Part shown: positions 34,386 to 41,481 of the stretch, piece after piece | How positions within the stretch are numbered: the stretch's first letter is position 1 | Layout of the letters: each line of letters starts with the position of its first letter | Origin: Actinomycetes bacterium | Lineage (GTDB): Bacteria > Actinomycetota > Acidimicrobiia > Acidimicrobiales > RAAP-2 | DNA length: 64,000 nucleotides | Assembly: GCA_021846325.1 (NCBI GenBank) | Contig: JAJZBX010000005.1 | Span: forward strand, 62,001 to 126,000 | Reading direction: 5' to 3' | The notes under the pieces: model-generated | What the model was told of the DNA's origin: nothing | Database searches by the model: none | What the model saw: the letters and a program-made list of their open reading frames with translations, nothing else | Position numbers and translations under genes: made by a program

Positions 34386-34519
34386 TTCGAGTTTTACGCG
34401 CGATCGGGCAATTGTTGTGATTGGCGAGACCTCGGCCGTGCTAGGTTGAGCTTAAGGACGTCAGGACCTCGCCTCCTTCTTAGCCGGCACTACGCCGGGA
34501 TCACAGAAGAGAGAGCATC

Positions 34520-34783
34520 ATGGGACTTCCCGGAATGGTATTGAGTGCCATCGTCACCGGAATCGGCGCGATCATGTACTGGGCCATCACCTATCAGGGA
34601 CACGGTTTTCGCATGTCCACCGTCGGCATCATCCTCATGGTGCTGGGCGTCTTCGGCTTCGTCGCGTCGTCAGTCGTCTTTGGCGTCTCGCGCGGCACGG
34701 TTGGTTCGAGACGCCACTCGCTCGACCGCGAAGTGACCGACGCGCAAGGCAACACGAGTTCGATCCATGAACAGTCCAAGTAG
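34520..34783 (+). CDS. DUF6458-like small membrane protein
   Basis: 87 residues. Two hydrophobic helices (about 2-22 and 32-54; STVGIILMVLGVFGFVASSV) and a polar, Ser/Arg-rich C-terminus. The pattern fits the small actinobacterial DUF6458 family as I remember it; function unknown. AGAGAGAG lies before ATG 34520, and a TAGGTT hexamer near 34441 could be its -10, leaving a leader of about 70 bases with a short CCGGC/GCCGG hairpin (34483-34498). Confidence 0.75.
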   Translation: MGLPGMVLSAIVTGIGAIMYWAITYQGHGFRMSTVGIILMVLGVFGFVASSVVFGVSRGTVGSRRHSLDREVTDAQGNTSSIHEQSK

Positions 34784-34907
34784 CGCCATGGGTGTGCGGA
34801 TCGAGACCGTGGCCGAGCAGGTCCGCCGCGAGCTCGCGGCCGAAGTCGACGTGAAGGGCCACGCGGGCGACGACCGCACCACCTTCGCTCCGCGCGGCAC
34901 CTACTGA
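34767..34907 (+). CDS. Small acidic/basic protein (46 aa)
   Basis: Starts at ATG 34767 inside the end of the membrane-protein gene (MNSPSSAMGVRIETVAEQVR) and ends PRGTY at 34907; ATG 34788 is an alternative giving 39 residues. The helix VRIETVAEQVRRELAAEVDV and the tail are hydrophilic. I do not recognise it. Support comes from its position: it overlaps the gene before it and is 2 bases from the microprotein after it, with no other frame open. Confidence 0.5.
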   Translation: MNSPSSAMGVRIETVAEQVRRELAAEVDVKGHAGDDRTTFAPRGTY

Positions 34908-34909
34908 TC

Positions 34910-34978
34910 ATGCGGATCAAAGCCGGCACCGTCATCATCGTCCTGCTCGTTGTCATCATCTACCTGATGGTTCGCTGA
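34910..34978 (+). CDS. Single-helix membrane microprotein (22 aa)
   Basis: MRIKAGTVIIVLLVVIIYLM then VR and stop: a basic start followed by one hydrophobic helix of about 15 residues. Too short for automated callers. The ATG is two bases after the previous stop (TGATCATG). Composition is so clearly that of a membrane peptide that chance is less likely, but there is no family evidence. Confidence 0.55.
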   Translation: MRIKAGTVIIVLLVVIIYLMVR

Positions 34979-35080
34979 GTTGCGACACCCCACCCGTTCG
35001 CCTGCGCTCGACACGAGCTCAATCGGATCAACACCTACCGCGCTGTTGAGCGCAACCATCGCTTCATGAAGGGATTTACC

Positions 35081-36244
35081 ATGTCAAAGAGTTTTCGCCC
35101 TGAACGATTCATCTTCAAGAACGTTCGCTCGCAGCGGGCGCGTCGGGGCTCGACGGTGCGAAATCGTCGACGCGCGAGTGGGGTCTTCTCACTCGGCGCC
35201 ACCGGCATCGTCTCAGCGATGCTGATGATCTTCGGCGTCAGCCAGGCGAACGCCGCAACGATCCCAGTGAACCTTGGCGCCGCCTCAACCTACGCCATCC
35301 TGGCGGGATCGACCATTACCAACACCGGTTCCTCGGTGGTCTCTGGTGATATCGGTCTGTCGCCGGGCACCTCGATCACCGGCTTCCCGCCGGGGGTGCA
35401 GAGCTCGGGCGTGACGAACGTCAACGATGCGGCGGCGCTCTCGGCGCAGAGTGCCCTGACCAGCGCGTACATCGACGCCCAAGGTCAAACGCCCGCGACG
35501 ACGACGGTCAGTGATCTTGGCGGATCGACGCTGGTCCCGGGAATCTACAAGGCCCCCTCGAGTCTGGCAATCACCGGCACGCTGACGCTCAACGGCGGCG
35601 GCGATCCGAACGCCGTGTTCATTTTCCAAGTTCCTTCCGCACTCACAACAGCTTCGGGCAGTTCGGTCGTCCTCGAAAATGGCGTCTCGGCGTGCAACGT
35701 ATTCTGGCAGGTCACCAGCTCGGCCACCCTGGGTACATCGAGTACGTTTGCGGGAACCATCGAGGCCCAGACCTCGATCACCCTCGACACGGGCGCCGCA
35801 GTGAGCGGACGAGTCCTGGCGAGCACGGGGGCGGTGACCCTCGACGCGAACAACGTCAGTGTTCCCGTCTGCGCGAACGTGACCACTACCACGACGGTGC
35901 CGGTCACCACGACGGTGCCGGTCACCACGACGGTGCCGGTCACCACGACGGTGCCGGTCACCACGACGGTGCCGGTCACCACGACGGTGCCGGTCACCAC
36001 GACGACCGTCCACGTGACGACCACGACCGTCCACACGACCACGACCACGGTTCCCGCCATCCCGGCGGGAGCGCCCGAGACCGGTTTCGGTGGCACCGCG
36101 AGCACGGGTCCGTCTTCGCGGGACCTCCTCGGCCTCGGCGCTGTTGCGTTGATGCTTGGCGCGACAGCGATGGCTCTTCGAAATCGTCGGCGACGCACGA
36201 TGCCCAACGATGGCCCGTCATCAGACGATCAGCGTGGGTCGTAG
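35081..36244 (+). CDS. Ice-binding-fold (DUF3494) surface protein with sortase-type anchor
   Basis: 387 residues. Long basic N-terminus and signal peptide ending SQANA (about residue 58). The DUF3494 beta-solenoid domain follows (NLGAASTYAILAGSTITNTG, GDIGLSPGTSITGFPPG, DLGGSTLVPGIYKAPSSLAI, FIFQVPSALTTASGSSVVLE) to about residue 268. Then a TTTVPV spacer, APETG, a hydrophobic helix (LLGLGAVALMLGATAMAL) and a RNRRRR tail, i.e. a cell-wall sorting signal with Ala for Leu in LPxTG. ATG 35081 has AAGGGA upstream; ATG 35066 is less likely. The next gene is a sortase, which overlaps its end. Ice binding is not proven: many DUF3494 proteins are generic adhesins. Confidence 0.88.
   Translation: MSKSFRPERFIFKNVRSQRARRGSTVRNRRRASGVFSLGATGIVSAMLMIFGVSQANAATIPVNLGAASTYAILAGSTITNTGSSVVSGDIGLSPGTSITGFPPGVQSSGVTNVNDAAALSAQSALTSAYIDAQGQTPATTTVSDLGGSTLVPGIYKAPSSLAITGTLTLNGGGDPNAVFIFQVPSALTTASGSSVVLENGVSACNVFWQVTSSATLGTSSTFAGTIEAQTSITLDTGAAVSGRVLASTGAVTLDANNVSVPVCANVTTTTTVPVTTTVPVTTTVPVTTTVPVTTTVPVTTTVPVTTTTVHVTTTTVHTTTTTVPAIPAGAPETGFGGTASTGPSSRDLLGLGAVALMLGATAMALRNRRRRTMPNDGPSSDDQRGS
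35891..35998 (+). repeat. Six perfect 18-bp tandem repeats encoding TTTVPV
   Basis: The unit ACGACGGTGCCGGTCACC is repeated six times without a single change, then decays into TTTVHV-type variants up to about 36050. It encodes the stalk between the beta-solenoid and the wall anchor. The perfect identity points to recent slippage expansion, so length probably varies among strains. Confidence 0.92.
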
Positions 36245-36878
36245 AGGTTTGCGCCGACGCGAATTGATCTGGTGGATCACCGCGACAGCCGCTCTAGCTG
36301 TCGCGGTGATCGCGCTGGTGGGGCCGCAGACGGCCCCGCGCAATGAGACCGTCGTTGTATCCGGACTACGTCCGACGTCAGTCGTGGTGCCACGGGATCT
36401 TCCGTTGCACACGTCACGATCACGACCCGCGGTTCTTAGCATCGCCTCGATCGACGTGCGAACCCGACTCGGCGTGGTGGGTTTGCAAGCGGACCATCAG
36501 GTGATGGTGCCGCCATCAACGGCCTACGCGAGCTGGTTCAATCTCGGACCGACACCGGGTCAAGTGGGATCAGCGGTGATCTTGGGCCACGTGGACTCCT
36601 ACGTTGGCCCCGGCGTGTTTTTCGAGCTGCGATACCTGAAGGTGGGAGCACGAGTCAACGTGACACTGGCCAACGGTGTCGTCGCGCGCTTTGCCGTCAC
36701 GGGCGTCGTGGAGTACCCCAAGGGCAAATTCCCCGATTCAACGGTGTACGGATCGCGTGGATTCAGCACGCTCCAACTGGTGACGTGCGGTGGGGTCTTC
36801 AACCACCAGACGGGACACTACGAGTCGAACATCGTCGTCTTCACCCGGCTGGTCCAGGTTTCGCCACCAATTCGCTGA
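36210..36878 (+). CDS. Class F-type sortase
   Basis: 222 residues. N-terminal membrane anchor (LIWWITATAALAVAVIALVG), then the sortase beta-barrel: VLSIASIDVRTRLGVVGL, the catalytic His in VILGHVDSYVGPGVFFEL, catalytic Cys in LQLVTCGGVFNHQTGHYESN. The LxTCGG and GHYxxN ending fit class F of actinobacteria. ATG 36210 overlaps the surface protein gene by 35 bases, so expression is coupled and its natural substrate is very likely that protein's APETG signal. A 15-bp inverted repeat lies in its first codons. Confidence 0.9.
   Translation: MARHQTISVGRRGLRRRELIWWITATAALAVAVIALVGPQTAPRNETVVVSGLRPTSVVVPRDLPLHTSRSRPAVLSIASIDVRTRLGVVGLQADHQVMVPPSTAYASWFNLGPTPGQVGSAVILGHVDSYVGPGVFFELRYLKVGARVNVTLANGVVARFAVTGVVEYPKGKFPDSTVYGSRGFSTLQLVTCGGVFNHQTGHYESNIVVFTRLVQVSPPIR
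36275..36311. repeat. 15-bp perfect inverted repeat in the sortase 5' coding region
   Basis: GATCACCGCGACAGC (36275-36289), 7-base spacer, GCTGTCGCGGTGATC (36297-36311). No T-run follows, so it is not a classical terminator; it could stall RNase or ribosomes between substrate gene and sortase. Confidence 0.85.
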
Positions 36879-37277
36879 GTGGCCGGGCGCTCTCGTGCTT
36901 TATACACATGGCGCGAATGCGCCGACACCTTTTCAGGTGGCCGTGGCGCTTTGGCACCTAGACGGCGCAGCGCCGTCTCGGACGCCGAGGAAGGCAACCG
37001 GTCCCTCCATCCCGGCGGACATCGCGTCACGCGGCGTGAGATGTCCGCGTACACCCTGCTGTGTCGCTACATGTACGGGCTGATATATCGTTCGCCGTGA
37101 GCGATTGCACGCTCCTGCCGTGTGATGACGGGGAGAAGAATCCCACGCAAGGCGCGGCCCGGTTGCGTGCCGTCTCGGTAGGGGCGCCAACGAAGTTCTG
37201 GTCCGTGCGGTAAGAATGCGAACGCTCCGCAGATGTAGTTGATGAATCCATACGGGCACACGGAGCGAGGACGGACG
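36879..37277. other. Intergenic stretch with two hairpin-forming sequences
   Basis: About 400 bases, no gene. GACGGCG-CAG-CGCCGTC (36961-36977) is a tight 7-bp hairpin. GCGGACATC (37015-37023) pairs with GATGTCCGC (37040-37048), enclosing TCACG-CGG-CGTGA. One or both may terminate the sortase message or structure the leader of the next gene. No T-run follows either. Confidence 0.55.
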
Positions 37278-38009
37278 ATGAAACAGCAGTTCGGATGGCG
37301 AACCTCTCTCGCAGCGGTTTTAGCAGCTGGGACACTGTTGACGGTATTCGTGAGACCGGGCCTGGCTGGTGCGATGACGGGTGCCACCTCGAGCGCTCGA
37401 GGCGCCGGCTGGACCGTGACCATCTCGGTTGCCACGACGACGGCGAAGGCAGGCGCAACCATTCCTGCGACCATCGCCCTGGACAACCGAACTGGTTACG
37501 CCGTGCGTTTCGGTGACTGTCGGGGCACCTATGACCTGATGAATCTGGGCAACGCGAAGATCCCCAACGCCATCGTCGTTACGACGCCGGCGTGCATTGG
37601 CAACTCGATCGCCCCGGGGATCCACGTCGTGCACATCATGGTCTGGACCACCTACGAAGGCTGCACCAGGTCGACGCCCGGCCCTGGTCTGCCTCGATGC
37701 GCCAAGAGCGGCGCGCCCGTGCCGCTACCTGCGGGGACCTACAAGACGAACGTGGTGCTCCCGAGCGTCAGGGGTCTCCCGACTCCCAAGGCCATCACCG
37801 TCCACCTCACGGCCCGAAGCTCGGCTCACCACCGCGGTCCCCGAGAGAGTGCCGAAGCCAGCCCTGCACCGGCGCTTCGAGGTGCTGGCCCGCACTCAGG
37901 CTTAGGTCGACTGGGACGACGAGAGGGTGCGGATGACCGAGCACAGACGTACGAAGGTCAACAGCTCTCACTTGACGCTCCAACTCGCGTGAACCCTTCA
38001 GCCGCTTGA
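37278..38009 (+). CDS. Exported protein of unknown function
   Basis: 243 residues. Signal peptide MKQQFGWRTSLAAVLAAGTL to GLAGA. The mature domain (about 40-190) reads like an immunoglobulin-type beta-sandwich: WTVTISVATTTAKAGATIPA, TIALDNRTGYAVRFGDCRG and LPAGTYKTNVVLPSVRGLPT, with Cys pairs. The last 50 residues (GPRESAEASPAPALRGAGPH onward) look out of character and may be read-through into the decayed IS DNA, i.e. the original stop may be lost. ATG 37278 has GAGG 7 bases upstream. Confidence 0.65.
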   Translation: MKQQFGWRTSLAAVLAAGTLLTVFVRPGLAGAMTGATSSARGAGWTVTISVATTTAKAGATIPATIALDNRTGYAVRFGDCRGTYDLMNLGNAKIPNAIVVTTPACIGNSIAPGIHVVHIMVWTTYEGCTRSTPGPGLPRCAKSGAPVPLPAGTYKTNVVLPSVRGLPTPKAITVHLTARSSAHHRGPRESAEASPAPALRGAGPHSGLGRLGRREGADDRAQTYEGQQLSLDAPTRVNPSAA

Positions 38010-38035
38010 GGCCCTTGCTGGACCTGGCGAGCCTC

Positions 38036-38220
38036 TGGGGCTGCCACGTGCGGACGTTTCACCACTTTGGCGTCGTGCCCGGTGAGGTTCTGCGCGATGG
38101 TGCCAAGACCGTGGTGAAGCCACGTGACAGGACATGGCGGTGCCACTGCACCTCGAGGCACTCGCCTTCGCGACGCACTACGGCTTCGCGATCTGGGTGG
38201 TTGCCGCGTACCGAGCGACC
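38036..38220 (+). pseudogene. IS21-type transposase (IstA) remnant, central part
   Basis: Plus-strand traces GCHVRTFHHFGVVPGEVLRD, then GAKTVVKPRDR, and in the next frame LHLEALAFATHYGFAIWVVA and AYRAT. These follow the central catalytic segment of IS21 IstA (FGGVPxxxxxDxxKTVV, then a gap, then LAxHYGFxxRxCRPYRAxTKG). One frame change lies near 38134. The trace stops exactly where the other IstA remnant at 30976 begins (KGCVER). No active site or ends survive. Confidence 0.55.
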
Positions 38221-38251
38221 ACACTGTTGTCTGGTCGCTCGGTACGCGGCA
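38202..38251. repeat. 20-bp perfect inverted repeat
   Basis: TGCCGCGTACCGAGCGACCA (38202-38221) and its exact complement (38232-38251) flank 10 bases. The left arm encodes AYRA of the IstA trace, so the right arm is an inverted copy of transposase sequence, probably from a fold-back or inversion event rather than an original IS end. Confidence 0.9.
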
Positions 38252-38307
38252 GCGTTGCCCGTGGCCCAGTAGGGCAAGTCGAACCGGTGAGCCCAACTAC
38301 GTCGCCG

Positions 38308-39144
38308 TCAGCCCATCAGACCGTTGACGTAGCGAGCGGTGTCGGACTCTCGAGGACGTTCGAAAACTTGGTCCGTTGGCCCGTATTCGACGAGCCGACC
38401 ATCGTGAAAGAACATGGTCACGTCCGAGACGCGGCGGGCCTGTCCAAGGTTGTGGGTAACCACAATGAGTGACAGCGCTGGCGTGAGCCGGCGCAGCAGT
38501 TCCTCCACCGACTCGGTGGAGAGCGGGTCGAGGGCCGAGGTCGGCTCGTCCAGCAGTAACACCTCGGGCCCCACCGCGAGGGCTCGCGCCAAGCAGAGCA
38601 GTTGCTGTTGGCCACCCGAGAGTCGGTAGGGCGAATCGCCGAGGCGATCTTTCACCGCATCCCAGAGGCCGACCTCGCGAAGGCGAATCTCAGCGACCAC
38701 GTCGAGCTGCTTGCCCTTGGCGATGCGGTGAGCCCGGACGCCGGAGACGACGTTGTCCTTGATGGACATCGGGAACGGGTTTGGCCGTTGAAACAGCATG
38801 CCCACCCGTCGGCGCAAGGTCAAAAGGTCCTCGCCCGGGTCCCAGATACTGCAGCCGTCGAGGCGAACGTCGCCCTCGTGACGAAAGCCGACGACCCGGT
38901 CATTCATGCGGTTGAGCGTGCGTAGGAACGTTGACTTGCCCGATCCCGTGGGTCCGATGAGCGCGGTGATCGTGCCTCGGGTGAAGTCCATGTTGACGCC
39001 GGACAGAATCGACTTGGACCCAAAGTGCAGATTGAGGCCCTCGGTCGCGATGACGTGAGCCGGACGATCCACATCAGGGTCAAGCTGGTGGAGCACGGAC
39101 TCGATACGGGCCGAATCGACGTTGGGCTTCAATACTTCATCCAC
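38308..39144 (-). CDS. pstB: Phosphate ABC transporter ATPase PstB
   Basis: 278 residues. Powers the PstSCA importer. Walker A LIGPTGSGKST, Q-loop MLFQRPNPFPMSI, signature YRLSGGQQQLLCLARAL, Walker B EVLLLDEPTSALDP and VVTHNLGQA. A 40-residue N-terminal extension precedes the usual PstB start. GTG 39144 is chosen; an open frame upstream is only the antiphase of pfkA. It is 8.5 kb from pstSCA but has a promoter of the same design (39176-39219), and no other phosphate gene is next to it. Confidence 0.93.
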   Translation of the reverse strand: MDEVLKPNVDSARIESVLHQLDPDVDRPAHVIATEGLNLHFGSKSILSGVNMDFTRGTITALIGPTGSGKSTFLRTLNRMNDRVVGFRHEGDVRLDGCSIWDPGEDLLTLRRRVGMLFQRPNPFPMSIKDNVVSGVRAHRIAKGKQLDVVAEIRLREVGLWDAVKDRLGDSPYRLSGGQQQLLCLARALAVGPEVLLLDEPTSALDPLSTESVEELLRRLTPALSLIVVTHNLGQARRVSDVTMFFHDGRLVEYGPTDQVFERPRESDTARYVNGLMG

Positions 39145-39175
39145 GGTCCACGTCCTCAATTGATCGCGCCACCCG

Positions 39176-39219
39176 ATCGTAGGCAGCCAACATGAACGCA
39201 ACGTGAACGAGTCGTAACG
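39176..39219 (-). promoter_or_regulatory. pstB promoter with PHO-box-like 11-bp direct repeats
   Basis: On the minus strand the units run CGTTACGACTC (39219-39209), GTTCACGTTGC (39208-39198), GTTCATGTTGG (39197-39187). Five bases later is the -10 hexamer TACGAT (39181-39176). Units two and three are near identical and agree with the pstS units, as does the 5-base spacing and the weaker TTAC unit upstream. PhoP-type activation under phosphate limitation is inferred. Confidence 0.8.
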
Positions 39220-39327
39220 TCGAAACGATCTCTCAGCACCCACTGGTCCCCCGGACCCCATTGCGTCAACGGTCCGGTTGAGCCCATCGCGTAAAGTTGC
39301 GTTCGAACGGCGAGCAATCGAGGGCGC

Positions 39328-40356
39328 ATGCGGATTGGGGTTCTCACGGCCGGCGGCGACGCGCCGGGCCTGAACGCGGCGATCCGCGCCGTCGGGGTCA
39401 TGGCCCTGGCTGACGGGCACGAGGTCATTGGCGTGGCCAACGGCTGGTCGGGGCTCGCGAACTACGCCGGCCGTGACCTGATCGCGGCCGACTTTCGTGG
39501 TGTGGTGGGGCTGGGCGGCACCCTTTTGGGCACTGCCCGTTTCGACCTGGACCACCCAGCCGGCGGTCGAGACCAGGTGCTCGAGTCGATCAGCGAACAC
39601 CTCGACGCGCTCGTCGCCATCGGCGGTGACGGCACCCAGCGAATCTCGCACTGGCTGGCCGAACGCGGTGCACCAGTCGTTGGGGTGCCCAAGACCTTGG
39701 ACAACGATCTGCTCGGTACCGACTACTGCATCGGCTTTGACACCGCGATCAGCATTGTCGCGGAGTCGCTCGACCGCCTCTACACGACCGCCGACTCGCA
39801 CCACCGCGTGATGGTGGTCGAAACGATGGGCCGCACGACTGGATGGGTCGCCGCCCTCGGCGGACTGGCCGGTGGGGCCGACCTCATCGTGATTCCCGAG
39901 TTCCCCCTCACGATGGACGACATCGTCGCGCACCTCGTCAAGCGCCGCAACGCCGGCAATGCGTTTTCCATAGTCGTCGTGGCCGAGGGTGTCAACCTCG
40001 CGACGCTCGGGGGAACCGAGGTCACCGACCTCTCCGCCGATGGCGTGCGCGGGGTGCGCCTCGCCACGCGCGGCGTGGGTCAGTTCGTGGCCACCAAGAT
40101 CGACGAGCACGGTGGCTTCGAAGTTCGAACCACCGTTCTCGGCCATCTCCAGCGAGGCGGCAGTCCGACCGCCTACGACCGCATCTGGGCGACGCGGGTC
40201 GGCGCAGCCGCCTACCACGCCGTCATCGAGGGTGACTTTGGCACGATTCCGCTGGTGCGCGGCGCCACCATTGAGCTCCAGCCCCTGTCGGTGGTGGCCT
40301 ACGGCCAGCGCGGCGTGCCCCGCGAACTCTACGACCTGTGCGCGGCCTTCTTCTAG
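39328..40356 (+). CDS. pfkA: 6-phosphofructokinase (group III-like)
   Basis: 342 residues. Phosphorylates fructose 6-phosphate in glycolysis. N-terminal IGVLTAGGDAPGLNAAIRAV, phosphoryl-donor site VAIGGDGTQRISHWLA, catalytic PKTLDNDLLGTDYCIGFDTA, MGRTTGWVAALGG and HLQRGGSPTAYDR. Gly in GGDGT points to ATP and Lys in PKTLDND to the PPi-type pocket; this mixed pair is typical of the actinobacterial group III enzymes, so the donor is not certain. Start ATG 39328 after GAGGG, divergent from pstB. Confidence 0.93.
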   Translation: MRIGVLTAGGDAPGLNAAIRAVGVMALADGHEVIGVANGWSGLANYAGRDLIAADFRGVVGLGGTLLGTARFDLDHPAGGRDQVLESISEHLDALVAIGGDGTQRISHWLAERGAPVVGVPKTLDNDLLGTDYCIGFDTAISIVAESLDRLYTTADSHHRVMVVETMGRTTGWVAALGGLAGGADLIVIPEFPLTMDDIVAHLVKRRNAGNAFSIVVVAEGVNLATLGGTEVTDLSADGVRGVRLATRGVGQFVATKIDEHGGFEVRTTVLGHLQRGGSPTAYDRIWATRVGAAAYHAVIEGDFGTIPLVRGATIELQPLSVVAYGQRGVPRELYDLCAAFF

Positions 40357-40372
40357 CACCGGTTCGCCCGCG

Positions 40373-40952
40373 CTAGGGACCCAACTGACCGAGACGGTAG
40401 TGGGTGCTACAGAGCACCCGATAGTGAACGTCGCCCGACGCCACGTCACCGTAGTGGAACTGGTCCCGCGCGCGACCACCCCGTCAACGACCCGAGCGTT
40501 GCAGCGGCCGCAACGCGCACCAGCACGACGACGTGAGGGGAAGTTCGTGCGCCCAGTCCGCAATAGCGAAGAGCCGAGCTACGCCGGGAAAGATGTTGGG
40601 GAGAATGTCCGTCGACAACCCAAAGGCGTGCACGTCGACGCCGTGCTCGTCGGCCAGGGCGGTCAGCGTCGACCTGATCGGCACTGGCGAACTGCACCTC
40701 GTCAATCACGAGTTTCTGGACCTCGCGCTGGAGCAGACGGGCCACGTGCGGCGCCCGATCGGCGCCGGGGGCCACGGCTCCGGCTTCGGCCTCGATGCCG
40801 ATACGACTGTTGACCATTCCGCTCGCGCTGCGGTCCCCGAACGTTCACAGCGCCACGTCACTTCGGCCCTCGCGCAGTTGTCAGCAGAGTTGCAGGGCGA
40901 ACGTCGACTTGCCGGCGGCCATCGTGCCGTAGGTGACGGTGAGCTCAGCCAT
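40373..40952 (-). pseudogene. tdk: Thymidine kinase (Tdk), inactivated
   Basis: From ATG 40952 the frame gives MAELTVTYGTMAAGKSTFAL (Walker A GTMAAGKST), then QLC and an in-frame TGA, then QLREGRSDVAL and a second TGA. It resumes as MVNSRIGIEAEAGAVAPGAD and QREVQKLVIDEVQFASADQV (Walker B DEVQF). A frameshift follows, with ADEHGVDVHAFGLSTDILPN and FAIADWAHELPLTSSCWC in another frame and further breaks to the end. All the landmarks of bacterial type II thymidine kinase are in order, but two stops and at least two frameshifts make it dead. It converges on pfkA. Confidence 0.9.
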
Positions 40953-41022
40953 CGTTACCCATGTCGGGGACCCCTGCCGCCACCGGTTCCTCGACGCGTG
41001 GGTCGCTCGCTAGATTGGCCCC

Positions 41023-41481
41023 ATGGACTACTCCGTACGCGCCATCGCCTACATTCGCAACGATCGCGAGGAGGCGCTCGACGACAACTGGGACGACGTC
41101 GAGAGCAAGGTCGAGCTGGCCGCCGACGTCCCCAGTGAGGCGCTGCGCGGACTCGCCGACTTCTCACACGTGGAGTTGATCTTCTTCGCCGACTGGGCCC
41201 AGGACGTGCCGCCCGCCCCGTGGCACCGCCGTCCGCGAGGCAACGCTGACTGGCCCGACGTCGGCGTGTTCGCCCAACGAAACAAGGACCGTCCGAACCG
41301 GCTGTTGCTGACGACGATCGCCGTGGCGAGCCTCGGCGAGCGGTCCTTCAGCGTGCGCGGCCTCGACGGGATCGACGGCACGCCGGTGCTCGACATCAAA
41401 CCCGTCTTTCGCTGGAGCGTGCCGCGCGGCGAACTGCGCGCGCCCACGTGGAGCGACGACCTCAGCGAGCACTACTTCTAG
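41023..41481 (+). CDS. TrmO/TsaA-family SAM-dependent methyltransferase
   Basis: 152 residues, the full single domain. SVRAIAYIRNDREEALDDNW, HVELIFFADWAQDV, the conserved GVFAQRNKDRPNRLLLTTIA (usual form GVFATRSPxRPNPIG) and LDGIDGTPVLDIKPVF are the YaeB/TrmO landmarks. E. coli TrmO methylates t6A37 in tRNA-Thr; here the RSPxRPNPI site is divergent, so the substrate may differ. TAGATT (41011-41016) lies 6 bases before ATG 41023, suggesting a leaderless mRNA. Confidence 0.82.
   Translation: MDYSVRAIAYIRNDREEALDDNWDDVESKVELAADVPSEALRGLADFSHVELIFFADWAQDVPPAPWHRRPRGNADWPDVGVFAQRNKDRPNRLLLTTIAVASLGERSFSVRGLDGIDGTPVLDIKPVFRWSVPRGELRAPTWSDDLSEHYF

Noticed and set aside
34386-34519. ANTAR target hairpins in the leader of the DUF6458-like gene
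   Set aside because: One short CCGGC/GCCGG hairpin exists, but not the pair of six-base loops with conserved A and G that ANTAR proteins bind.
35881-36060. Regular short repeats that could suggest a CRISPR-like array
   Set aside because: The 18-bp units are contiguous, without spacers, and in frame as a TTTVPV stalk of a surface protein.
38308-40563. Very long minus-strand open frame joining pstB to an upstream 470-residue extension
   Set aside because: The extension lies antisense to pfkA, and the PstB family start and a PHO-box promoter lie at 39144-39219.
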